The position numbers and the translations under genes were made by a program. The notes under the pieces are model-generated. The model saw only the letters and a list, made by a program, of their open reading frames with translations. It was not told the origin of the DNA and ran no database searches. A stretch of 64,000 nucleotides of DNA from Warburgia ugandensis (taxonomy: Eukaryota > Streptophyta > Magnoliopsida > Canellales > Canellaceae): positions 48,873,136-48,937,135 of the forward strand of contig CP141136.1 of NCBI GenBank assembly GCA_035236585.1, read 5' to 3'. Below are positions 46,746-60,512 of the stretch, piece after piece (the first letter of the stretch is position 1; each line of letters begins with the position of its first letter).

Positions 46746-48484
46746 ACTGTGGCGACCTGGGTTTCTCAAACCCATTTTCATAAATATTTGCAAAGGTAAG
46801 GCCCTGATTTTGAAAAAAATTTAAATTCAAATAGTGAAAACATATTTTCTTTGAAATTGATTTGTTAAAAACCTAAGTGTCCCCTCAAATTACTTATCAT
46901 ACATAGATTTTTGTATAAAATAAAATTTCTATTGAATATCAATAGAAATACTTTTATTGAAATCAAGATCAATCTACCGGTTCACATACACAACCCCAGT
47001 AATCATTACATACCTTGTCCAAATATTACAATCTAAATTACAAAATAATCAATACAATCTTTCTCAAATAAAATACCCTGAACAGTAGTTCGGTAATGAT
47101 TATCCTCAAGTCTTGAGCTTTCAATCTTCCTTAACTATATCTGAGATATTGTAAACTTTCAAACATTTATAATATCTTAGCAAGCTATGCTTGGTAGGGG
47201 ATTTAAGAAATATATTCAATATATCTCAAAAGCAATAATTCTTTATATCCATGGTATAAATCAATTTATACATTGAATAAAAATTTTATCCTTCATTCAT
47301 GCCATAATCAATTGCATCATAATGCAAAATCATCAAAGGACTACCATGCTTGCAGTCTCAATTTGTACAGCACACCCAGATAACTTCTTAATACTCCACA
47401 ATACCACAATGGAAAATACAGATCCATGTTTATATGGGTAGAACCACGGCTGTCACAGTGGCAGCCTTCCCATAATTGCCCCACCTGACATTTTACCTCT
47501 CTTTGGGCACGGTATCATCATCATAATCAGTTTCAGAGAGCAGGTAGTTAAACCCTCATAACTCTCCTAGCATTGGCATACTTAGGCATAAGCCTATCTT
47601 AAAACAAAACTATAAGCCTCCATGCTTGCATGGAAAATAATATTTCATACTTACAGACAGTGTGCCTAATTATAATAGGACATGCCTATAACTTATTTCC
47701 TTAAGATTTTGGGGTTCAACTTTTATAGTTCAAATCTTCTCATTCTACCCATTAAGTAATTTCATAATTACTTAATCAATCCCTTTGTATTCATTTCCAC
47801 ATCATTTGTTGTCTTAAGTAATTTCATAATTACGTAATCAATCACTTTGTATTCATTTCAACATCATTTGTTGATTCATACAAAATTCTAAGGCAATTAT
47901 AATCAATCTATAGTTATCAGGATAAGATTATGTGTAAAACACATGTATCTTCTATATTGAATATATTCTTAAGGTCCACCTACCTTTACTTTCAACAATC
48001 CAGCATCCCATTGATCTTGATCATCACATCCTTCATGTATCTGTCAAATCATATATATACAGTCATTCCACAACTCATTTATACTTCTTAGTTATTCTTT
48101 TGATCATCCTTACATAGGATGATTTGGATCTTTTTCCTTGGATCATATTGATCAAGGTCTAATCTATTTAGCTATATTTAATTCTAACATTCATACTAAT
48201 TCAAAAACATACATACTAACTCAATATTATGTTTCTTATTATTCTTGATCATTCAAGATCTCGCTATGGATCTTGTTTAGTCTTTGATTATCTTAATTAC
48301 CATTTTTATTAGGATTAGATAGTTTACTATCCTTTTATGATCTTATTATTATTCAACTAGTTAATGTCTTACTGATTGAAGATAGTTTTTTTCTTTCCTA
48401 ACACTAGATAGCTCCCCCTTATTTCAAAATTGACTAAGGCTTACTAGTTAAAAGCTACTCACAAAGTGGTTAATTTAATCCTCA

Positions 48485-48605
48485 TATAAGGAGGCATTTA
48501 GACCTCACAAATGTTGCTAGAAGGTGGGGGAAGAGTGAGGCTCTATTAAAGAACCCACTTAACCACCATAAGGTAGGAGACGAGCGAGGCTCTATGAGCA
48601 TTCAA
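48485..48605 (-). promoter_or_regulatory. Conserved LTR block (fourth copy, rearranged)
   Basis: Contains AAGGTGGGGGAAGAGTGAGG and a second similar word, AAGGTAGGAGACGAGCGAGG, about 60 bases on. This suggests a small local duplication with loss of the middle of the block. Confidence 0.45.
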
Positions 48606-48940
48606 TCCTAAGTACTCTTGCTATTTGATTTTAGTTAAATCCATGAACATTTAAAATGTCATTCATGGGATTTATTATTCTCCTAATTTGGGCCAAGGAA
48701 ATGATATTCCTTATATTGTCCTACTAACTATAGCCCTTGCTATCATTAAGTCCATGTCCATATTGTAAATGTTCATCAATATCTATTTTTATTTAATTAC
48801 ATTTTTCATGTAATTTACATAACATGAAGAATTAAAGCATAAATAAATAAATCTAACAATTAAATCTACTAAGCATATAAAAAAACATTTACAATAATTT
48901 ACATGCTCATTGGAACACATCATATTTATTCATTTTAATC

Positions 48941-49088
48941 TATGGTCACCTTGTCCTGCATACGGTGTCCCTTAGCACCTTCTTCACCAAAAGAGGTCGT
49001 CAAACACTGGTTTAACAAGCACTTCCAAGACCAGTTCAAGGAGATGTACGCATCAGTTGATGTCAGCACTACTGATAATCGACGACCT
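48941..49088. other. 148-bp insertion of foreign, GC-richer sequence in the 5' LTR
   Basis: The partner LTR reads CATTTTGATCAAATGATCAT at about 41258 with nothing between GATC and AAATGATC. Here 148 bases separate CATTTTAATC (to 48940) from AAATGATCAT (from 49089). The insert has balanced base composition and no target duplication, terminal repeat or tail that I can see. It looks like filler DNA captured during break repair. Confidence 0.85.
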
Positions 49089-49094
49089 AAATGA
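48942..49094 (+). CDS. Possible 50-codon ORF carried by the 148-bp insertion
   Basis: An ATG at 48942 opens a frame of 50 codons, ending at TGA 49092-49094, the last bases being LTR sequence. Its product includes CIRCPLAP and then KEVVKHWFNKHFQDQFKEMY, an amphipathic stretch that looks like real protein sequence, followed by DVSTTDNRRPK. I do not recognise the family. It may be an exon fragment of a host or organellar gene; expression as such is unlikely. The frame could also be open by chance, since the insert is short and GC-richer. Confidence 0.25.
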   Translation: MVTLSCIRCPLAPSSPKEVVKHWFNKHFQDQFKEMYASVDVSTTDNRRPK

Positions 49095-50563
49095 TCATAT
49101 TTTGATTTCTATTTAATTTAGATCTTAATTTTTTATTTTTATTCAGATCTATCACATTATCTTAATGTGATATCATCACTAGATCATTGATTTATCTCAT
49201 CAAATGATCCGATCTTTCTTGATCCAACTGATCAATAAGATCTTAAGTCATTTTATCAAAATTAAGGGCATAGATCTCAATCTATCCCAAATTAGCCACA
49301 TCAGGCTCATCAATCCATATAATCTTAACATTGGATCATCATTCAACCTAATTTTAATGGTCTAATCATACTTGATCACTCAGATCAAATACATGCATGA
49401 TCATTTTAAATATTTCTCTTTCATTATGGTTAAATTTCTTAATTCATCCTAGATCAATCACATCTAATTTTTTATTTCATGTTCCCTCATTACTAGATCA
49501 CTAATGGATTAGAAATCCAAGGTCTGATCATTTCAGATTTTACTGATCCTGGAAATTGGACCTCTTTTTGTAATTTACAAAATTTTACTATGAATAAAAC
49601 CTAAATTTTATGTTTCCATTAGATTCTACTATTCACCAGGAATCCATATCTTCTCTTTTATCTTGATTTGGAGTTAAAATGAGTTCTGAATTATGATTTT
49701 AAGTTTTTAAATCAAAACAAGGGCCCAAATTCAATATGGCCCTTAGGATTGATGGGGATGATCAGCAGCCCATCTTCGCTTTGTTCCACCAATGATAGCC
49801 AATGTACGAGAAGGGGTGACCTTGGATAGTCGAGACGGTCCAATCTGGACAGTCAAATCAGCCCTTCCCTAGATCAACGGCCAGATCTAATTGAAATCAA
49901 ATGATGAACCCAGATCTGGGAGTTTTGGAATAATTTGAATCCATCCAATGGTTCAAAATTCACAAATAACATGGTTTTACTAGAGTTTTCAAGATAGATC
50001 ATTGGTACTGGATTCATTAGAGAAATCTAGCCAAAAAGTCCAGTCTGGTGATCTTCTTGCTCTAAAAACTACCGAAATAGATAGTGGAGGATGAGGGGTA
50101 CCTACCTATAACATCCAGAATCGAAAAATATGGCCAAAAAATCAAGATCCAAGCCAAAAACTCCAAGGTTTCCAGAGTTACTATTTTCTAGTGATTTCAT
50201 TGGTGAATACATCTTTGATCATTGTGAAATCATAGGGCTTTTGAAGCTTGTGAAATTCCAAACAGAATGAACGTTCAAGATCATGTTTCAACTATTGAAA
50301 ATGGATGTCTAATTGAAAATTTTGTACCAAGGTGAAACCCTGGGTCCATCGAGGATGACGCGTCCATGGACGTGCCCGACAAATCTAGGGAATATTCCCC
50401 TCAGGTACGTCCACAGACGTGCTCTATGATTGTAAAGGGAAGAGAGAGAAAAAGAAAAGAAAGGAAAAAAAAAAAGAAGGAAAAAGGAGAGAAGAGAGAG
50501 AAAGTGAAGGAAAGAGGGGGAGAATCTTGAGGATTTATGGAATTTTGTGGGAATGTTAGGGGC

Positions 50564-50571
50564 TATTTATA
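50564..50571 (-). promoter_or_regulatory. LTR TATA box (5' LTR)
   Basis: TATTTATA in GGGGCTATTTATAGGCCTG. This is the copy that would drive transcription of the 36498-50993 element; a purine-rich stretch (pyrimidine-rich in RNA) lies at 50440-50520. Confidence 0.65.
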
Positions 50572-50998
50572 GGCCTGTTTTTTTAATTCTTTAATTAAAA
50601 TTTTAATTATTTTAATTATAAATGATTTCCTACTTTTCTTATAAAATTAAAAGCATATTCCTCATCATTTTATTCTTCATCATTGATATTTCTTGTGCTG
50701 GATATCCCCCCACTCAGCTAACTTTTGTGGACCCCACACAAAATTGAAATAACCATTTTACCCCTATGGGTAAATGTAAATTCATAAAAATTATGAAAAA
50801 TAGGAATTTTCACTAGAGCTCAGATTTCAGTGTGCTTATAGTCATTATGACTAGTTTTCCATGAATGATTCCAAATATCTATGTTTCAAGACTCGATTCT
50901 TTTTCTAAAAAAATAATATTATATTGAATATAATATTCCACCTCGATTTTTGTAAAAGTACCAATTAATTTCAAAAAATTTGAGGTTTTGACAATTAA

Positions 50999-51370
50999 CA
51001 ATTCTTTTCATAAAAAGATCCACAATCATTCTCAAACCATGGGGTTATTTGTGAGTTCTTGGGAATCAACTAGTACAGAATTTGGTTTCTACCACTACTC
51101 TTCCTTGAGTGAAAGAACATAGGTTGAAGGTCAACAACTATATAAAGCCTAATTTTGTCATCAGGATGATTCTTAAGGGCCCATGGATGTCCCTCTTTGA
51201 TCACAAACACAATTTGATCAAGGATCAAATTTAACGGCTTGAGGAGGTTGCATGTCATGCCCTTGTGGAAGAGAAAAGTTATGTAATTTGGAGTGTGATA
51301 GGGTCATCACAATTTTGCAAGAATTGGGGCCAAAAACAACAAGATTAGCACAAGTTCTTAGGAATTAGGG
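50999..51370. other. No recognised feature
   Basis: Unique-looking spacer right of the element. The minus-strand frame 51070-51258 has no recognisable domain. Confidence 0.35.
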
Positions 51371-51690
51371 ATTCCAAAGATATTCTTCCTTGAAGATGCC
51401 ATGGAATCAAAATGAAGAAGATTTCTCAAGGTTATACTACCTTGAGAAACTATGAAGTTCACAAGAATAAGCATTTTTAAGGTTTTTGCCCTATGACATC
51501 CCTAAAATTGATAGGAAATTGGAGTTCCCATTGTTATACTTCCTTGAGAAACTACAATGTTTGCAAGAATTAGGATTTTCAAGGTCATTTTCCTTGGAGA
51601 TCCCACTAAATTAAAATGAAGAGAGGTCCTAAGGTTATACTTCTCTAACAAACTACAAAGGTTAAAAGGGAACAAAGGGCCCAAAGCTAT
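51371..51690. repeat. Tandem repeat, unit about 101 bp, three copies
   Basis: GTTATACT(A/T)C(C/T)TTGAGAAACTA-like words recur at 51431, 51533 and 51634, a spacing of 102 and 101. Between them are shared words such as GCAAGAAT and AAAATGAAGA. The copies are quite diverged. Confidence 0.65.
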
Positions 51691-51759
51691 TCTTCCTTGA
51701 AAAACTTATGAAGCACTTTCAGTCTTGAAGAGGGAAAGGATCACTATCGTCCAAAAGTG

Positions 51760-52155
51760 ATGTTTAAAGATGAAAAGGATCATTTTTATTTGAAAATGAT
51801 TTTTGAATATGAATAGGATAAACTTGGATCCTAAAAGTTCTTGTTAAGAAGAATAGGATCATCTTTAATCTAGAAATTATTTTTTGAAGATGAAAAGGAT
51901 CGCTTTGATCTAAAAATAATTTTTGAAGGTGAACAAGATTATCTTTGGTCCACAAATGATTTTGAAGATGAAAGGGATCATCTTCGATCCAAAAATGAAT
52001 TTTTTATTGTGACCAAGACCATCTTTCATTAAGAAATGATTTTTGAAGATGAAAAGGATTACTTTGATCATGAAATGATTTTTGCAATTGAAAAGGATCA
52101 TTTTTTTATCCAAGAATGATTTTTGAAATTGAAAGGATTATCTTAGATCTGAATG
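51760..52155. repeat. Minisatellite, unit about 39-40 bp, about ten copies
   Basis: The unit is like GATTTTTGAAGATGAAAAGG followed by ATCATCTTTGATCCAAAAAT. Copies vary from 38 to 42 bp. Where the unit is 39 bp it keeps frame, and the minus strand then encodes repeated 13-residue words such as MILFIFKNHF (open frames 51764-51955 and 51910-52113). I regard these frames as by-products of the repeat. Confidence 0.85.
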
Positions 52156-52269
52156 AAAGGATCATATAAGTAATTGATTTACTACTTGAAGTTCTTGCAA
52201 TTGGAACTTTATTAAACAACAAGGAGAGACTAACTATTAGTGGAGCTCTGTCTTAATTTCTCTTGCTTT

Positions 52270-55129
<2,860 letters not shown>

Positions 55130-55491
55130 TCCATCTATTTGTTACAAACACTCCATGCAAATTGATTTAGCACATTTCATGTATCAATTCGAATATGATC
55201 AAGAGTAGATCCTAACTTTGATTGGTTTCCATGCTCCAACTAATCATAATGCTAGTAATTTGAGAGGCAAAAGAAATGGTTGGATGAGTGGGGAGATAAT
55301 AACTTTATGGTCATGAAAAAGGGGTGCATATGGGAAGGATTACAAAACTGAAAATGATGATGAATCATTTGGAAGTGGAGATGTCATGGATCCTTGAAAT
55401 CTATCAATTAGGAATTTTAAGTGATAAGCATTACTTTTCAAATTGGAATGAACTTAATCCTTTGACTTGGAGTTTTTATTTGTATGTTTAT
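55130..55491. other. No recognised feature
   Basis: AT-rich sequence after the LTR. If the LTR is a 5' copy this would be its internal region, but I see no motif. The plus-strand frame 55324-55542 runs into the RTE fragment and is chance. Confidence 0.35.
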
Positions 55492-55611
55492 AATGTTAGC
55501 ACCTCTTTTATTTATAATGCTTATTTACTAAAAGGGAATTGAAGAACAAGATTCATATGAATGACCCCTAATTGGGGTAAGGTCTTGATGATGATGAATG
55601 TTAGCACCTCT
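55492..55611 (+). mobile_element. Very short 5'-truncated RTE insertion with a 15-bp target duplication
   Basis: AATGTTAGCACCTCT occurs at 55492-55506 and again at 55597-55611. The 90 bases between match the last 90 or so bases of the RTE LINE at 12555-12640: AAGAACAAGATTCATATGA, GACCCCTAATTGG and GGTCTTGATGATGATG. This is a complete insertion of only the 3' end. Confidence 0.93.
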
Positions 55612-55889
55612 AATGATGTGTTGCTCAATCTTTAGGACTTTGATTTCCGTGTTTCCCATGATTGTGATTGGCCTTTTCTTATTTTTTATTTTATTTTTAT
55701 ATGTTTTTTTAAAATGAGAATGTGAGAGATTGCTTTACAGGAAATAATTTTATTTATTAATTGATAGGACCTCACTTGTACAGGACAAGTTACCTCCACA
55801 TACTTCTCCGTAACTTAGATAATTAGATCCAACATAACTCTAGGGACTAATTCTCCTAAGATGCATAGGCAAGCAAGTAAAACATTTTA
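55612..55889. other. AT-rich spacer at the end of a Tat-lineage pol
   Basis: Lies just downstream (minus strand) of the integrase C-terminus at 55890. The expected polypurine tract and LTR are not recognisable. Confidence 0.35.
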
Positions 55890-57100
55890 GAGGTTTAGAC
55901 ATCATATATCTTAAGCTGGTCCATGTTGACAATAGTGTTAATGTCTGTACCATCTATCTCTTTAAGTTTGACTACATTTCCAAAGTCGATTTCCTTGATG
56001 ATGAAGTGTGTTTCCACTTAGGATGAAACTTGCCCCTCGAACTTGTGATTGGAGCTCTCTCTTCTTTGAGAGCCAAGCCCCCAACTTTCAATTAACTTGG
56101 CTTAACCTTCTTGTTGAATGCCCTAGAGACATGGTCTTGATAACCTTGATTGTGATAGAGTGCCTTTAATCTTGTTTCATCAAATAAATGCAACTAATCA
56201 TAATGGACTTTAGTCCATTCATGCTCTAGGATATTACTTTCTATGACAACTTGAACTAATGGAACCTTGAGATCTGTGGCATAATTGCATCCATTCCAAA
56301 GACTAGGTTGAAAGGTGCAGCAATGATAAAAGTGCTTCGAGTAATTTGGTAATCCCATAGTGTAGCATAGAGTTTGTTGAACAAGCATTTATTCATCTAC
56401 TCATTTTTTTGAGTATGGCCTTGAGGTTCTTATTGGTTGTTTTGGTTGCACCATTGCTTTGTAGGCTATAAGGAGAGGAAAGATGCCTCTTGCTGTGAAA
56501 CTCATCACTTAACTTTTTAACTTCATTTTGAAAATGTCCCCCATTGTTTGAGATAAGCTCATGAGGCACTCCTTATGTCTAGATGATGTTAAACGTGATG
56601 AATTTGGCTAAAATTTTTGATGAAATGGTGTAATTGAAGCAACTTCAACCCAGTTAGGATGAAGAAGTCAATAGCCACCATGCTGTATTCATGCTCCGAT
56701 GAAGATTTGGGTGAAGTTTGGGTAATAATATCAATGGCCCATGTAAATAAGGGCCATGTGGAAGTGAGATAGTGTAGCTCAGTTGGAAGCACATTCATCA
56801 AATTGGCATGAGTTTGGAACTATTGACATCTCTTCACATACTTGCATTTGTCCTTCTATGAGAATGGCCAATAGTACCGATGTCCAAGAATTGTCTTTGG
56901 TTATGCAATGCCATTCATGTGTGTACCATAGACCCCTACATTGATTTCCACTAGGATCAACACTACCTCATCTATTGTGCCACATTGAAGATGGACTCCA
57001 TTGTATGATATTCTATAGAGATCGTCTCCACAAATGGTAAAATGTGTAACATACCACCAAAGATGTCTTTTCTCTTTTTTAGTGGATCCATGGGGCATTG
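55890..57100 (-). pseudogene. Tat-lineage integrase (decayed)
   Basis: From the N-terminal side: ICGDDLYRISYNGVHLQCGT and VGVYGTHMNG (57098-56901, the zinc-binding region), then ELHYLTSTWPLFTWAIDII with the first catalytic Asp (56589-56801). VPHELISNNGGHFQNEV follows, where the second Asp is Asn, and TTNKNLKAILKKM, where the catalytic Glu is Lys. After these come LVFGMDAIMP and, near 55890-56140, MSRAFNKKV, KPSQLKVGGLALK and GKFHPKW, ending NMDQLK. Two of three catalytic residues are lost. The plus-strand frame 57042-57266 is a shadow. Confidence 0.87.
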
Positions 57101-57640
57101 GAAATGTACTAAAGGATGTTATAAAACCATGGTTTGCATCTTCTATTTTGGATGCAATTGTGACTTGTCCTGTGAAGGAATTTTGGTCAATCTCGACTTC
57201 ATAAATAGAGATGGTCCTTCAATACATATGATTGCGATTGCTCAACAATTGTCTTTGAAGGAGTGAGAGATGTGATTGATGCCAATAAGTCTGATATTGA
57301 TTTAGTTCTTTTAGAACATGTTGGAATGAGATTTACTCAAATTTTTAACACAAATGTTGTAAATGATCCCTATACAACATAGTTTTTCCTCCTTGGTTTG
57401 TCATTTGGCCTAATTGATGATCAATGCAAATTCCACAAAGTCTATGATCTTGTGCGCATTGAGTTCAATTATGGCTTCTAACACCATAATCATGCCTCGT
57501 ATTTAGCAAAGTTTTTATTGTAAAAGGAAAGTAACTTCCCAACAATCAAAATATACATCTTGTAGCTCATACTCCATGATTGGCTATGTTAGATGCTCCA
57601 TCAGAGTGAAATTTCCAAGTGTTAGATTCTAGGATTTTAG
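57101..57640 (-). pseudogene. Second (archaeal-type) RNase H domain (decayed)
   Basis: Minus-strand pieces give WKFHSDGASN (57590-57620), corresponding to the WxLYFDGASN start of the extra RNase H found in Tat-lineage elements. Near 57390-57500 they give EAIIELNAHKIIDFVEFALI and QTKEEKL, corresponding to the EAALEL...GDSxLI and TRDEKL motifs. The rest is broken by stops. A second RNase H between the first one and the integrase is a hallmark of the Tat lineage. Confidence 0.75.
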
Positions 57641-58140
57641 GATTTGACTGGTTTAGCAAAGGTGACAGGGATTGTGTATTGGTTGAATTGGCCAGTGATA
57701 GTTTCATAGGATCTTTAGAAGAGAGTTTTGAGACATGGGAAGGGTTAATGATAGGGTGTTTGGCCAGGTGGTTTGAAATAGCTCAATCTATAACAAACTT
57801 TTCGAAGACATATGTGAGGTTAAATTCTAACAATAGGAGTAACTATCATGCAACTCTTCTAGATAGTGCTTGAGTTTTTGTGTGGCCCAAACTGTGACAT
57901 GACATGGCTTTTTCATTGGAGTATATTAGGTCTCATAGTCCAACATTTTCTAGCTAATGTAGTAGCATACTCTTTCTCTACCATCTCCATCAAGTTGTGG
58001 GAGCATACTACCCACTGTGGTGTCATGGAATTAATGATATAGGAGCAAAGGCCATTTAGGAATTGCTAGTACCAAGACTAGTGAAAAGTATAATTAATTT
58101 TTTTATGATTTTGAAATATTTAATCATTTCTTATTGTAAA
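57641..58140 (-). pseudogene. First (Ty3/gypsy) RNase H domain and linker (decayed)
   Basis: Pieces read KWPLLLYH, GSMLPQLDGDGRERVCYYIS and KMLDYET, the usual order of this domain after RT. The linker HLANHPIINPSHVSKLSS follows (57700-57780). The plus-strand frame 57619-57873 is the complement of this stretch. Confidence 0.75.
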
Positions 58141-59090
58141 TTTTAGTTGCACCTTTCCTGAAGAGTTTGATAATGGGATTGCAAATGGTGATAAGTCAAG
58201 AAATAAATTGGCTCAAGAATTGGATACAACCTAGAATTCCTCAAATTTCTTTCTATGTTTTGGTGGAGGCACCTTTTGTATGGCTTTGATCTTAGAAGAA
58301 CCACTTCAATTCCTCTTTGTTTGATCATGAATCCCAATAATTTGCCAGAAGTGACACTAGTGACATTCTTGTTGGGATTTAACCTTACTTGGTAATATCT
58401 GAACCTTTCAAAAAACTTTTGATGGGCTTGGATGTGTAATTATTTGTGAGTAATTTGACAGTCATATGGTCCACATATACATAAAATTTCTTTGCATATC
58501 ATGTCATGAAACAAAGTGGTGGTCGTTCATTGGTAGGTAGCCCCAACATTTGCGAGACCAAAAGCCATCATCTTATAGCAATATGTGCCTTATAGCACAA
58601 GGAAGGAAGTCTTGGCCTTGTCTTATGGTGACATTTTAATCTGGTTATATCTTGAGAATCCATTTGTGAAAGACAAGTGGGTGTGGTCAGATGTGTGATC
58701 AAGTAAGGGATCAATGTGAGGGAGTGGAATGTTGTCTTTAAGGTTACCAAAAGTCAACATAAACTCAAATTCAACCATCCTTTTTGTGACAAGGACAATA
58801 TTGGTCGGCCATTCAAGATAATAGTCAACTTTAATGAATTTGATAATCAATTGCTTCTAAACCTCTTCTTTGATATGATCTTCCCATTTTTTTTCTCATC
58901 CTATAGGCCTTTGGACACATAGTTCGAGCACCGTGAATGTTAGAATCTCATGTTGGACAATGACGTTGATGATTCCAAGCATAACCTCATAGGACTAGGC
59001 AAAGATATCTTTTTGTTCTTTGAGCAATAGCACAAGTTGGGACTTCTCATCATTGGATAAAATAAATTTTTTTGTTTATTATCATCAGTT
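58141..59090 (-). pseudogene. Tat-lineage reverse transcriptase (decayed)
   Basis: The entry region near 58960-59080 reads DDEKSQLVLLLKEQKDIFA, then FIKVDYYLEWPTNIVLVTK (58623-58850), LKDNIPLPHIDPLLDHTS and LSFTNGFSRYNQIKMSP, where the catalytic Asp of the MDGFSGYNQI motif is Asn. The thumb region is LLGFMIKQRGIEV-like (58143-58337, MGFMIKQRGIEV). The YVDD motif region (58400-58560) is frame-shifted. Frames 58568-58750 (minus) and 58716-58922 (plus) are shadows. Confidence 0.88.
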
Positions 59091-59773
59091 CCCACATTAA
59101 TGGTTTGAAGTTCATCGTCATTAGTCTTAGACTAATTCATCTGAGATTGTTCAATCATCTGTAATGTCCATATGAAGGATTATGATCATTATCTTTTGAA
59201 TTGTCAACAATGTGAAGATGTTGAAAAGAAAAGACAAACATCTAGTCAAAATCAATTTTCATCGATTCAAAAGAAGGGAGTATATCAAATTCATCATAAA
59301 ATAAGATATGCAACATTAGATAGTACAAAATATGGCACAACTAAATTAGTAAGAGGGGCCATAGTTGGGGCAAGAGGAGGTGGAGGTATAATGGATTTTT
59401 TTATCGTATTCACTATAACACCTCAATATTCATTGAAGAGCCTAAGGATTTCATCATCTCCAAAATCTTCTAGATTGCATCTAAATTTTACTCACCTTGG
59501 CTTGCCATCCATGTGAAAAATGAGGTCATTAAAGAAAATCTCAAAACCTAGAAGAACCCTCTGTGTAAGTACATTGAACTATCATTTAGAAAAACCATAA
59601 AACGGATATGCATCTCCTTCTTTGAGAAACTAGTCATTGAGAGTGTCAATATATCCATGCTCAACTTTGGGCAATAATTCCATTTAGCTTATTGTTGTTC
59701 TTCTTATCCCAAACCATATGGCCCTTGCTCATGGATTTTGAACTAGGCGGACTCATATGTTCAGGCAAAGATT
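59091..59773 (-). other. Unresolved remnant upstream of the Tat RT
   Basis: Protease and gag should lie here on the minus strand. I find no certain motif. The plus-strand frame 59172-59516 has no known domain. Confidence 0.35.
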
Positions 59774-60512
59774 GAAATAACCCCAATATTTATGAATATA
59801 TTTGAATTATTAAAAATTAAAAGTTTAAATTTTGAAAGTGGAATTGAAATTTTATGTTCTAGGAGAATCCACTTTTATAAATATAAAATGAATGTTTAAA
59901 ACTTAATATTTGAAAGTACTCAAAAAATTGATTAGAATGACTGTATGTATGTCAAATTCTGAAATCGGATGAAAAATCCCTATTTTTCTCCATTTTTATG
60001 AATAAAAGGGTAAAATGGCAATTTTACTCATAACTGAGATCTAAGGCATCAATATTTAGAATGTACTTAGAAATCCAATTCTAACGCCACTAAGTACACT
60101 CAATTCCGAGTTCATAATAATAAATCCAAATTTTTTTCATTTTTGAAATTAAAAGGGAAACTTGGTCTTTTCACAACTATGTGGGGCCCACAAGGTGCTC
60201 CAATGGTCTAGAAGACCACCATCATGAGTCAAGCCACTACCAGATGGTAGCAGAGAAGGAGGTGGTAGTGGAGAATCCAATGCTAATTAAATGTTCTAAA
60301 GAATTGAAACATAACAATTACATGTAATAATGAAAAATTCAAAATTTCCTATAAATACCCCATAGAAATCCCCAAAAAATTTCCTAAAAATCCTTCACAA
60401 GGTTCCTACAATCCCCTGAAATTGCAGCCCCAAATTCTTCTCCCTTCTCCCCTATTTCCTCTTTCTTTCTCCCTTACATTTTCATTCCCTGAGGGCGTGT
60501 CCTCAGACGCAC
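59774..60512 (+). mobile_element. Start of a plus-strand long LTR (U3), cut at 60512
   Basis: It begins TGAAATAACCCCAATATTTA, the plus-strand form of the LTR start TGTAATAACCCC at 23293 (complement). It continues colinearly: AAATCGGATGAAAAATCCCT, AGAATGTACTTAGAAATCC and ACGCCACTAAGTACACTCAA match the complement of 22930-23110. It has its own TATA box at 60350 and a CT-rich leader at 60420-60480. At 60513 a minus-strand LTR of related type begins. Confidence 0.8.
60350..60357 (+). promoter_or_regulatory. LTR TATA box
   Basis: TATAAATA in TTCCTATAAATACCCCATAG, followed about 70 bases on by a CT-rich leader. Matches the minus-strand boxes in the other LTRs. Confidence 0.7.

Larger units (their letters stand above)
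36498..50993 (-). mobile_element. Ty3/gypsy element with two long LTRs and target duplication ATTAA
   Basis: The left LTR border TGTGGTGACC is preceded by ATTAA (36493-36497), and the right border TTTTGACA is followed by ATTAA (50994-50998). On the minus strand the order is 5' LTR 50993-46748, primer site, gag and protease (46632-45214), about 2 kb without recognisable pol, polypurine tract, 3' LTR 43241-36498. The internal part (about 3.5 kb) is shorter than one LTR (about 4.2 kb). The 3' LTR contains a nested LTR (37668-40780). Because both LTRs are inside one target duplication, their differences date from after insertion. Confidence 0.9.
46748..50993 (-). mobile_element. 5' LTR, 4246 bp
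   Basis: The border TGTGGCGACCTGGG lies next to the primer site, and the other end is GGTTTTGACA. It is the more complete of the pair. It keeps the hairpin region (47144-47200, partly decayed), the GCCTTCCCATAATTGCCCCA block near 47465, and the conserved block at 48485-48605, where a part is locally duplicated. It also carries the 148-bp foreign insertion at 48941-49088 that its partner LTR lacks. Confidence 0.9.

Noticed and set aside
57619-57873. 84-codon plus-strand frame
   Set aside because: The minus strand here reads as the Tat-lineage RNase H linker and start of the second RNase H.
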